Of a stretch of 5,686 nucleotides of DNA, positions 1-5,296 are shown piece after piece (within the stretch, counting starts at the first letter, position 1; every line of letters begins with the position of its first letter). Source of the DNA: Spirochaetales bacterium (lineage in GTDB: Bacteria > Spirochaetota > Spirochaetia > Treponematales > UBA12059); contig JAFGUM010000313.1 in assembly GCA_016938515.1 (NCBI GenBank), forward strand, positions 1-5,686, read 5' to 3'. The notes under the pieces were generated by a model. The model worked only from the letters and a program-made list of their open reading frames with translations. It searched no databases and had not been told where the DNA came from. Both the position numbers and the translations under genes were made by a program.

Positions 1-44
1 AAAAAAAGGCCCGCTCGGGGTGGACCTTGTACCCCTCGCGGACC
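1..44 (-). terminator. Rho-independent terminator of the dehydrogenase operon
   Basis: Read on the minus strand, GGTCCGC (44-38) pairs with GCGGGCC (14-8), with one T-G wobble. GGGGT (35-31) pairs with ACCCC (21-17). The two helices are joined by a symmetric GA/GA internal mismatch (37-36 and 16-15). The loop is 9 nt (30-22), and seven T follow directly (7-1), possibly more beyond the window edge. It lies 42 bases downstream of the stop codon of the DAO-fold subunit, so it ends that operon. There is no T-run on the plus-strand side, so it should work in one direction only. Confidence 0.88.
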
Positions 45-86
45 AGCACAAATCACGCGGCGATTCCGCGCTGCTACGTTCGCTTT

Positions 87-1235
87 CTACTTGAGCAGCT
101 CCATGCCCTCGAACTTCCGGTACAGAGACAGCTCCTCGAACACTTCCTCGTGGCCAGCCACGCCGTTCACGATGACGTCCGCCAGGATCTTGCCGAGACC
201 CGGGCCAATCATGAAGCCCTGCCCGCACATACCCACCGCCAGCAGCATGTTCGAGTACTCTTTGGGGTAACCCACGATGGGCAGGCCATCCGGGGTCATA
301 GGATACGTGCCGCGCCAAGTTCGCCTAACCTTGAGGTTTTTGAGGCGGGGATACAGGTTGGTCATGCGCCGAGTTACCAGCGGCAGGAAGCTGGACGTCG
401 AGTCGGTGTCCTTGCCCCAGATCTGCGGCTTTGGCGTAATGCAGAAGACCACCTGTCCGGTTACCGCCTGGTAGAAGTAGTAGTTGCTCGACTGATCGTC
501 TGAGCGGATATCCACGAGCATCGGCTCCATGAACCTGGCCACGGGCTCGGTAACGCCGCCTTCGTGGCAGTCCGGATGCACGGGCAGGTCGAGGTCAAGC
601 AGGTTGCCCAGCTCTGTCGCGTCAGCACCCGCGGCGTTTACCACGGTGCCCGCGGTATACTCGTCCTTGTCGGTACGAACAGAAATAACACGGCCGGCTG
701 AAGCTTTCATCGCGGTAACGGTTTCGCCAAAGCGGAAGTCCACGCCCGCGTCCATGGCCAGCTTGTGAAAGGCGGTAGCCGTCATCAGGGGAGACGCGTA
801 CCCGTCCTCGGGGCTGTACGTGCCGCCGAGCAGCCCCTCCTGGTTGATTCCCGGGCACAGCTCGACAACACGGCCCGCGGAAATCCAGTCTATGTTCAAT
901 CCGGCGCTTTTCTGCGTCACGAGCAGCTCGCGGAACGCCTGCTCCCGCGTCTCGTCGTACGCGGCAAACAGGTAGCCGCCAGCTCGCCACTCTATGTCCA
1001 TGCCCTTCTCTTCCTGGATGGACGAGACGATGCGAATGGACTCCTGGCATATCTTTATTTTGGCTGGGTCAGAGTGCGTGGCGCGTATGCCTCCGATAGC
1101 GGCTCGATTCTGCCCGCGCCCCCATGATGGATTTTTGTCCAGGATTACCGTAGAAAGACCGCGCTCTGCGCAGTACAGCGCGAGAGGCACGCCCACGGAG
1201 CCAGCGCCGATTATGAGTACGTCGCAGGTTTTCAT
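87..1235 (-). CDS. FAD-dependent amino/imino-acid dehydrogenase, DAO-fold catalytic subunit (HcnC / sarcosine oxidase beta-like)
   Basis: This 382-residue flavoprotein probably carries the substrate-oxidising site: it would dehydrogenate an amine or imino acid at FAD and pass electrons to the partner subunit encoded just upstream. Seen: an N-terminal Rossmann motif GAGSVG (10-15) after the first beta strand; an acidic residue ending the second strand (LDK, 32-34); the DAO-type segment NRAAIGGIRATHS (43-55); TPDGLPIVG (314-322); and the C-terminal FAD-contacting stretch GMCGQGFMIGPGLG (335-348). The length is normal for HcnC, opine oxidase subunit B and proline dehydrogenase beta proteins. No signal peptide or membrane segment is seen, so it should be cytosolic or peripheral. 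The ATG overlaps the upstream gene's TGA (ATGA) and has GGAGG 6 nt before it, which fixes the start and implies translational coupling. Known: this family includes sarcosine, glycine, opine, proline and hydroxyproline enzymes. The specific substrate is not deducible. The dehydrogenase assignment, rather than an O2-using oxidase, is inferred from the Fe-S partner. Confidence 0.9.
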   Translation of the reverse strand: MKTCDVLIIGAGSVGVPLALYCAERGLSTVILDKNPSWGRGQNRAAIGGIRATHSDPAKIKICQESIRIVSSIQEEKGMDIEWRAGGYLFAAYDETREQAFRELLVTQKSAGLNIDWISAGRVVELCPGINQEGLLGGTYSPEDGYASPLMTATAFHKLAMDAGVDFRFGETVTAMKASAGRVISVRTDKDEYTAGTVVNAAGADATELGNLLDLDLPVHPDCHEGGVTEPVARFMEPMLVDIRSDDQSSNYYFYQAVTGQVVFCITPKPQIWGKDTDSTSSFLPLVTRRMTNLYPRLKNLKVRRTWRGTYPMTPDGLPIVGYPKEYSNMLLAVGMCGQGFMIGPGLGKILADVIVNGVAGHEEVFEELSLYRKFEGMELLK

Positions 1236-3328
1236 GCCCGGCCTCCGTTGGTGTCTGAATCAGCTATGAAGCCCGACATCTCACCCATCGGCGCTTCCAG
1301 CAGCAACGGACGCAACGTGCCGTCCGTTACCGTGGCCGGATCCACCCCGGCCTTGCGGAATACCTGGGACAGGAGCGGCGTGCAGGTCTTGGCGCCGCAC
1401 GCCCCCATGCCAACTCGTATTGTCTTGAGCTGATTGATGTCCCTGACGTTGTTCTGCTTTATAAACTCGACTATCCGGCCCACGCTTACGCGCTCGCAGC
1501 GGCAGACAATGGCGTCGTCCGGGAGGTACTCGTAGCGGGCTTCGGGTAACGGCTTGGTGGCGCTCTCATCCTGGACGCGGATGCCTATGACGCGGGAAGC
1601 GTTCTTGAAGCTTACCCGCACGCTGAGCACCCAGGTGCGATAGTGCTTGTTGTACACCTTGCGGATAAGCTCGGCGTCCTCTACGAAGGCTCCGTACTGG
1701 TCGAGCACCGCTACCTTTCTACCGGGTTCCCAGCTCGTGGCGTCAAACTCGAACGGCAGCTTTACCTCAGCCCAGTTCTGGTCAATCTGCTTGATAAGCG
1801 AAATGGCCAGACCCGGGCACGCGGCGACGCAGGCCGAACAGCCTTTGCACTCGGGACCAACGTAGTACGGCAGATCAAGGAGCGAGTCCTTGATCGGGCG
1901 CAGCTTGATGGAATGCGTCGGGCAGACGGTCGTACACGGGTTGCACGGTATTTCTTCGTCGCAGAAGAATACCGGCTGCCAGGTAGCCCCCGGCTGCACC
2001 GGTTCGCGCGGTATCACGTCTCCCGGGCGGCTCTTGAGCACTTCGCGCTTGTCGAGCCACGCCTGGTCAATCTCGACCTTGCGCCCCATTATTTTGGCGA
2101 GCGACAACGCCGCGATGCGGCCACCGAACATGGCGCTCGACGCTTCGGCGATTTCTTCGGCGTCGCCGGCCTTTACCGCGGTAAAGCCGAACGACAGGGC
2201 CTGCCGGTAGAGTTCGTCGCAGGGGGACAGACCCGCGGCCACGAGCACGGTATCCACCTCGTAGGTCTGGGCGGTGTCGAGCAGCGGCTTGTAGTCCTTG
2301 TCCACCTTGGCGATGGTAATGCGTTCAACTTTGCCATCACCCTCCACCGACACGACGGTGGTACCCAGGTGGATGGGTACGCCCATGCGCACTATTTTGT
2401 CGGCGTGCACCTTGTACCCGTTAATCTTGGGCAGTATCTCGCAGATGCCCGCCACACCGATACCGGCCTGCAGCGCGTGGTACGAGCCGATGAGCCCCAC
2501 GTTGCCAGAACCGATGACAAAGACCTTGGCAGCCGCCTTTACCAGGTCGCGGTTAACGAGGGTCTGGAAGGCGCCGGCGCCGTACACGCCAGGCAGGTCG
2601 TTGCCAGGGAAAATTATCGAGCGCTCGCGGGCTCCGGCCGCCACGACCAGAGCCTGGAAGTCAACGAGCATGTAGCTGTCGTAGTTTACGTACACGCCCG
2701 CTTTGCGATCCTTGTACACTGCCATAACAGGCGAGTTGGCCAGAACGCGCACGTTTGGAAAAGATCGAACCTTTTCTTCCAGTATTTTGGCTATCTCGTA
2801 GCCGCGGGTGCCGGCGTAGCAGTCTTCTTCTGAGCCAAAGAATTTGTGCGTCTGCAACACCAGCTTGCCGCCAAGATCAACCTTGTCGTCCGCTACAACA
2901 ACGTCGAAACCGCGCTCTGCCAGCTCTGCCGCCGCTGACAAGCCCGACGGCCCGCCGCCTATTACCAGCACTTCTGTCTTGATGGTGTCGATGCGATTGG
3001 GTATATCCACGCCATCGTCCTCGATCAGAACGGGCAGGCCGTGAACGGTGCGAACGTCCATGCCAGCAACCAGGCCGGTTACGCAGGACTTGCGCACGAC
3101 CCCGTCTACGAGAACCGAACACTGCGAGCACTGCCCGTTGGCGCAAAAAATGCCTTGAGGCGCGTCGCCGACCGGGTGTTCAGAGAAGCGTTTGACGCCG
3201 TTGGCAAACAGGGCCGAGCTCAATGCTTCGCCCTTGTAGCCCGTCATGGGCTCTCCGTCAAACGTAAATGGTACCGATACGCGGTTTTCAGGCGTGTCGA
3301 CTACAGGATGGGTAGTAATTCTGTTCAT
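1232..3328 (-). CDS. Fused multi-Fe-S FAD/NAD(P) dehydrogenase subunit (HcnA-HcnB-ferredoxin fusion)
   Basis: This 698-residue electron-transfer subunit is the partner of the DAO-fold protein downstream. Domains in order: (1) a plant-type [2Fe-2S] domain of the HcnA / opine oxidase gamma kind, about 10-100, with ligands C62, C67, C70, C82 (Cx4Cx2Cx11C); (2) a two-dinucleotide-fold pyridine nucleotide-disulfide oxidoreductase module, about 117-430, with FAD motif GGGPSG (124-129), a central VVAAGARE (228-235) and a second Rossmann motif GSGNVG (273-278); (3) a ferredoxin-like insert with C456, C462, C465, C469 and C494, C497, C500, C504 (the last in classic CxxCxxCxxxCP form), enough for two [4Fe-4S] clusters; (4) a BFD-like [2Fe-2S] domain with C609, C611, C644, C649. 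In HcnABC and opine oxidases the first domain is a separate small subunit, and archaeal proline dehydrogenases carry extra ferredoxin subunits; here they form one chain. There is no GcvT-like C-terminal folate domain, unlike heterotetrameric sarcosine oxidase alpha. The ATG has GGAGA 7 nt upstream. Substrate and final electron acceptor are unknown. Confidence 0.9.
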   Translation of the reverse strand: MNRITTHPVVDTPENRVSVPFTFDGEPMTGYKGEALSSALFANGVKRFSEHPVGDAPQGIFCANGQCSQCSVLVDGVVRKSCVTGLVAGMDVRTVHGLPVLIEDDGVDIPNRIDTIKTEVLVIGGGPSGLSAAAELAERGFDVVVADDKVDLGGKLVLQTHKFFGSEEDCYAGTRGYEIAKILEEKVRSFPNVRVLANSPVMAVYKDRKAGVYVNYDSYMLVDFQALVVAAGARERSIIFPGNDLPGVYGAGAFQTLVNRDLVKAAAKVFVIGSGNVGLIGSYHALQAGIGVAGICEILPKINGYKVHADKIVRMGVPIHLGTTVVSVEGDGKVERITIAKVDKDYKPLLDTAQTYEVDTVLVAAGLSPCDELYRQALSFGFTAVKAGDAEEIAEASSAMFGGRIAALSLAKIMGRKVEIDQAWLDKREVLKSRPGDVIPREPVQPGATWQPVFFCDEEIPCNPCTTVCPTHSIKLRPIKDSLLDLPYYVGPECKGCSACVAACPGLAISLIKQIDQNWAEVKLPFEFDATSWEPGRKVAVLDQYGAFVEDAELIRKVYNKHYRTWVLSVRVSFKNASRVIGIRVQDESATKPLPEARYEYLPDDAIVCRCERVSVGRIVEFIKQNNVRDINQLKTIRVGMGACGAKTCTPLLSQVFRKAGVDPATVTDGTLRPLLLEAPMGEMSGFIADSDTNGGRA
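1242..1246 (-). promoter_or_regulatory. Shine-Dalgarno site of the DAO-fold subunit
   Basis: GGAGG on the minus strand lies 6 nt before the ATG at 1235 and inside the last codons of the upstream gene. It supports the ATGA-overlap start and coupled translation of the two dehydrogenase subunits. Confidence 0.8.
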
Positions 3329-3335
3329 GTGTGTG

Positions 3336-3340
3336 TCTCC
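3336..3340 (-). promoter_or_regulatory. Shine-Dalgarno site of the fused Fe-S/FAD subunit
   Basis: GGAGA on the minus strand, 7 nt before the ATG at 3328. No other in-frame start nearby is equally well placed, and the [2Fe-2S] domain is complete from this start. Confidence 0.7.
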
Positions 3341-3349
3341 GATGCGCTT

Positions 3350-3363
3350 TCATGGAACCATGA
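3350..3363. promoter_or_regulatory. Inverted repeat TCATGG-AA-CCATGA over the candidate -10
   Basis: Two perfect 6-base arms are separated by two bases. The repeat overlaps the candidate -10 region of the dehydrogenase operon and abuts the 19-bp palindrome. It could be part of a composite operator or a hairpin at the transcript's 5' end. Confidence 0.35.
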
Positions 3364-3380
3364 CACTTTGAAACTGTCAA
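3352..3380 (-). promoter_or_regulatory. Candidate sigma70-type promoter of the dehydrogenase operon
   Basis: On the minus strand there is a perfect TTGACA (3380-3375), a 17-nt spacer, and a weak -10 match TTCCAT (3357-3352, three of six). It lies about 24 nt upstream of the start codon. The perfect -35 with a poor -10 suggests regulation rather than strong constitutive use. An alternative upstream -10, TAAAAT (3397-3392), has no good -35; its expected -35 position falls near the inverted repeat at 3412-3428. Which of the two is used cannot be decided from sequence. Confidence 0.45.
3361..3379. promoter_or_regulatory. 19-bp imperfect palindrome, candidate operator
   Basis: TGACACTTTGAAACTGTCA is a palindrome about a central G, with 8 of 9 arm positions complementary (TGACA and TGTCA at the ends are perfect). 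It covers most of the -35 box and the spacer of the candidate operon promoter. A bound dimeric regulator would exclude RNA polymerase. Which regulator binds is unknown. Confidence 0.45.
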
Positions 3381-3411
3381 CCTGAAATGCGATTTTAATT
3401 TATGAAATGAT

Positions 3412-3428
3412 ATTCCACGGTATGGAAT
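3412..3428. promoter_or_regulatory. Perfect inverted repeat ATTCCA-N5-TGGAAT, candidate regulator site
   Basis: Two perfect 6-base arms with a 5-base spacer lie between uridine kinase and the dehydrogenase operon. TTCCA/TGGAA-type half-sites are common in operators of IclR-family regulators, one of which is encoded at the right edge of this window, but the link is only an inference. A related half-site (GTTCCAT on the minus strand) recurs at 3353-3359, inside the -10 repeat. Confidence 0.45.
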
Positions 3429-3453
3429 CGCGGCTCGTATCGCGCCGCCGGTG

Positions 3454-4071
3454 CTAGGCAGAGTTGAGGATGGTCTTTATGAAGGTTACAAGAACCTGCA
3501 ACGCGTTCTCGTTGGCGCCGCCCTCGGGGATTATTATATCGGCGTAGCGTTTGGTAGGCTCTATGAACTGGTAATGACCGGGTCGCACGACGTTGAGGTA
3601 CTGGTCAATTACCGAGTCCACCGTACGGCCACGTTCTTTGATGTCGCGGGACAGTCTGCGTATAAAGCGTATGTCGTCGGGCGTGTCAACGAATATTTTG
3701 AGGTCTATGAGGTCTCGCACCTGCTCGTTGGTAAACACCATGATTCCTTCAAAAATAACGAGCTTGCGGGGCGTTACGTTGATTACTTCCTCAGCACGAC
3801 GGTGGTGCACAAAGTCATAGGTGGGCATCTCCACCGTTTCCATGCGCTTTAGTTTTGACAAGTGGTCTATGAGCAACTCGTTGTCGAAGGCTTCCGGATG
3901 ATCGAAGTTGAACGCGGTGATGTTGGAATTAGATATGTACTCCGCGGATTTGTAGTAATTATCCTGGGGAATGAACACGAAATCGGGTACGAGTTCTGAT
4001 ATCTTGCGTACGATTGTCGTCTTGCCCGAACCAGACCCGCCGCAGATGCCTATGAGTTTTGCGCCAGCCAT
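3454..4071 (-). CDS. udk: Uridine kinase (uridine/cytidine kinase)
   Basis: A cytosolic enzyme of pyrimidine salvage that phosphorylates uridine (and usually cytidine) to UMP/CMP with a nucleoside triphosphate. The 205-residue length is typical. Seen: the Walker A loop GGSGSGKT (11-18) directly after the first strand; the substrate-site motif QDNYYK (36-41); NFDHPEAFD (55-63); YDF (85-87); the strand ending VIFEGI (105-110); the [12 protein letters not shown] segment (128-139); the lid arginines in RDIKERGR (142-149); and the C-terminal ADIIIPEGG (177-185). The ATG at 4071 is chosen because the protein then begins four residues before the LIGICGG strand, as in relatives. The open frame extends to 4224, but the extra 51 codons cross the divergent promoter region and the start of the aminotransferase gene and look non-coding. 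No Shine-Dalgarno site is evident before this ATG. The gene ends 125 bases before the dehydrogenase operon, with no clear terminator between, so read-through is possible. The proteins most resemble spirochaete Udk in my recollection. Confidence 0.93.
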   Translation of the reverse strand: MAGAKLIGICGGSGSGKTTIVRKISELVPDFVFIPQDNYYKSAEYISNSNITAFNFDHPEAFDNELLIDHLSKLKRMETVEMPTYDFVHHRRAEEVINVTPRKLVIFEGIMVFTNEQVRDLIDLKIFVDTPDDIRFIRRLSRDIKERGRTVDSVIDQYLNVVRPGHYQFIEPTKRYADIIIPEGGANENALQVLVTFIKTILNSA

Positions 4072-4129
4072 GCGTTGAGGATAGCACGGTACGGTGCGTA
4101 CGGTAAACCTGCAGAATCTTCCACAACCG

Positions 4130-4142
4130 ATTATACTATAAT
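4130..4142. promoter_or_regulatory. Symmetric divergent -10 element between udk and the aminotransferase gene
   Basis: ATTATACTATAAT is a perfect 13-bp palindrome around a central C. It presents TATAAT on the plus strand (4137-4142) and TATAAT on the minus strand (4135-4130), each pointing toward its flanking gene. The -35 regions are poor on both sides: TAGTCA at 4160-4155 for the minus side has four of six matches but a long 19-nt spacer, and nothing convincing is seen for the plus side. Expected starts are near 4149 (plus) and 4123 (minus), giving leaders of roughly 14 nt for the aminotransferase and 50 nt for udk. Confidence 0.6.
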
Positions 4143-4149
4143 TGACGAT

Positions 4150-4157
4150 GGAGGTGA
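4150..4157 (+). promoter_or_regulatory. Strong Shine-Dalgarno site fixing the aminotransferase start
   Basis: GGAGGTGA lies 5 nt before the ATG at 4163. This decides the start against the upstream in-frame TTG (4142) and ATG (4148), the second of which directly abuts the Shine-Dalgarno site. With the divergent -10 just upstream, the site would lie almost at the 5' end of the mRNA. Confidence 0.85.
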
Positions 4158-4162
4158 CTAGC

Positions 4163-5296
4163 ATGGGTTTTTTCAAGCCGTTCGCCCTGGAGCGTTTTTT
4201 CGCGAAGCACGAGTTCAGCGCCAAATATCTGCTCTGCTCCTCGGACTGCGAGTCGATGCCGATCAGGGAGCTGCTGGCGATGGAAGAGGGCTCGGATGAA
4301 AAGCTGCTCGACTTGCGGCTCGGCTATACCGAAACCAGGGGAGCGCCAAGCCTGCGGGAGGCCATAGCGTCGCACTACGCGGGGCTTGATCCTGACTCCG
4401 TCTTTGTTCACGCCGGAGCCGAAGAGGCTATACTCAACCTGTGCCTGGCGCTACTGGAACCCGATGACAGGGTAATCGTAACGTACCCTGGATACCAGTC
4501 TCTTGAGGAGATACCACGGTCTCTCGGCTGTGAAACAGTGCGCTGGGAGCTCAGGGAAACGCCGGCAAGGAATGGAAACGCGCGCAGGTGGTTTTTGGAC
4601 CCCGATGAACTGCCCGTCCTGTCGGGAGGCAAGGCCAAGATCATTATAATGAACGCGCCGCACAACCCCACGGGAGCCCTGCCCACCCGAGCTGAATTCG
4701 AAGCCATCATTTCGTACGCGCGCCGAACCGGCGCCATCCTGTTCGTAGACGAAGTGTACCGCCGGCTCGAGCACTCGCACGAAGCACGCCTGCCATCGGT
4801 GTGTGAACTGTACGAACATGGCGTCGCGCTCGACGTACTCAGCAAGCACTCGGGCCTCGCCGGCTTGCGCGTAGGCTGGCTGGCCTCGAGGCGGACAGAC
4901 ATTCTGGACGCTGTCGCTGTCGTCAAGGACTACAACTCGATATGCACGTCCGCCCCGAGCGAAGCTCTCGCCGAAATAGCGGTACGGAATCTTGAAGCCA
5001 TCGCGGCCAGAAACCGCACCATCGTGGCGGGCAACCTCGCGCTGCTGGATTCATTCTTCGAGCGGCACCCTGATTTTGCGCTCTGGACTCGCCCTGAGGC
5101 TGGATCCATAGCATTTCCACGCCTTGCTGGCGGGGGCGACGCCGAGGCTCTGGCGGAGCGGCTGGTAGCGGAAGCGGGCGTGCTACTGCTGCCCGGCGCC
5201 TACTACGACTACGCTTCTTCTTTCTTCAGGGTGGGTTTTGGCAGGGCTACTATGCCTGAAGCCCTCGAAAAGCTTGAAAGCTGGCTGGAAGACTGA
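4163..5296 (+). CDS. PLP-dependent aminotransferase, class I/II (fold type I)
   Basis: This 377-residue cytosolic enzyme most likely transfers an amino group between an amino acid and a 2-oxo acid. Seen: [16 protein letters not shown] (54-69), matching the family's tight-turn and helix segment; VHAGAEEAI (82-90) leading to the cofactor phosphate loop; NAPHNPTG (164-171) with the pyridine-ring asparagine N168; FVDEVYR (194-200) with D196 and Y199 for the PLP ring; [13 protein letters not shown] (227-239) with Schiff-base lysine K228 and phosphate-binding R236; and FFRVGFGR (354-361) with the substrate-carboxylate arginine R356. All catalytic positions are intact. The length is slightly shorter than classical aspartate aminotransferases. 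Sequence style recalls the capreomycidine-synthase-like branch of COG0436, where annotation is often only general, so the substrate is unknown. The gene diverges from udk and its last 88 bases overlap the convergent IclR gene. Proximity to an amino/imino-acid dehydrogenase and a regulator suggests amino-acid catabolism, but that is inference. Confidence 0.9.
   Translation: MGFFKPFALERFFAKHEFSAKYLLCSSDCESMPIRELLAMEEGSDEKLLDLRLGYTETRGAPSLREAIASHYAGLDPDSVFVHAGAEEAILNLCLALLEPDDRVIVTYPGYQSLEEIPRSLGCETVRWELRETPARNGNARRWFLDPDELPVLSGGKAKIIIMNAPHNPTGALPTRAEFEAIISYARRTGAILFVDEVYRRLEHSHEARLPSVCELYEHGVALDVLSKHSGLAGLRVGWLASRRTDILDAVAVVKDYNSICTSAPSEALAEIAVRNLEAIAARNRTIVAGNLALLDSFFERHPDFALWTRPEAGSIAFPRLAGGGDAEALAERLVAEAGVLLLPGAYYDYASSFFRVGFGRATMPEALEKLESWLED

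Noticed and set aside
56..70. CGCGG-N5-CCGCG hairpin between the DAO-fold gene stop and the main terminator
   Set aside because: It is a perfect 5-bp stem but short and without a T-run. Such small GC hairpins are expected by chance in this composition, and the adjacent structure at 1-44 explains termination.
27..503. A 158-codon plus-strand open frame across the terminator and the 3' end of the DAO-fold gene
   Set aside because: It starts inside the terminator hairpin and runs antisense to conserved FAD-binding sequence. No domain is recognisable.
1643..2833. A 396-codon open frame on the plus strand inside the 698-residue gene
   Set aside because: It lies wholly antisense to a gene with clear cofactor and cluster motifs. 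Its translation is rich in His, Arg and Val with no recognisable domain, as expected of a mirror frame in GC-rich coding DNA, and no convincing ribosome site was noticed.
3329..3453. Riboswitch in the leader of the dehydrogenase operon
   Set aside because: The likely leader is only a few tens of bases. Its repeats fit operator-type palindromes better than any riboswitch core I recognise, including the glycine riboswitch.
3451..3852. A 133-codon plus-strand open frame antisense to udk
   Set aside because: It mirrors conserved uridine kinase motifs on the other strand and has no recognisable family features.
4142..4162. Upstream TTG or ATG start for the aminotransferase
   Set aside because: The TTG overlaps the -10 element and the ATG abuts the GGAGGTGA site, which is ideally spaced for the ATG at 4163.
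4072..4224. A 51-residue N-terminal extension of uridine kinase
   Set aside because: It would run through the divergent promoter and into the aminotransferase coding region. Relatives start just before the first beta strand, and no in-frame alternative start close to 4071 was found.
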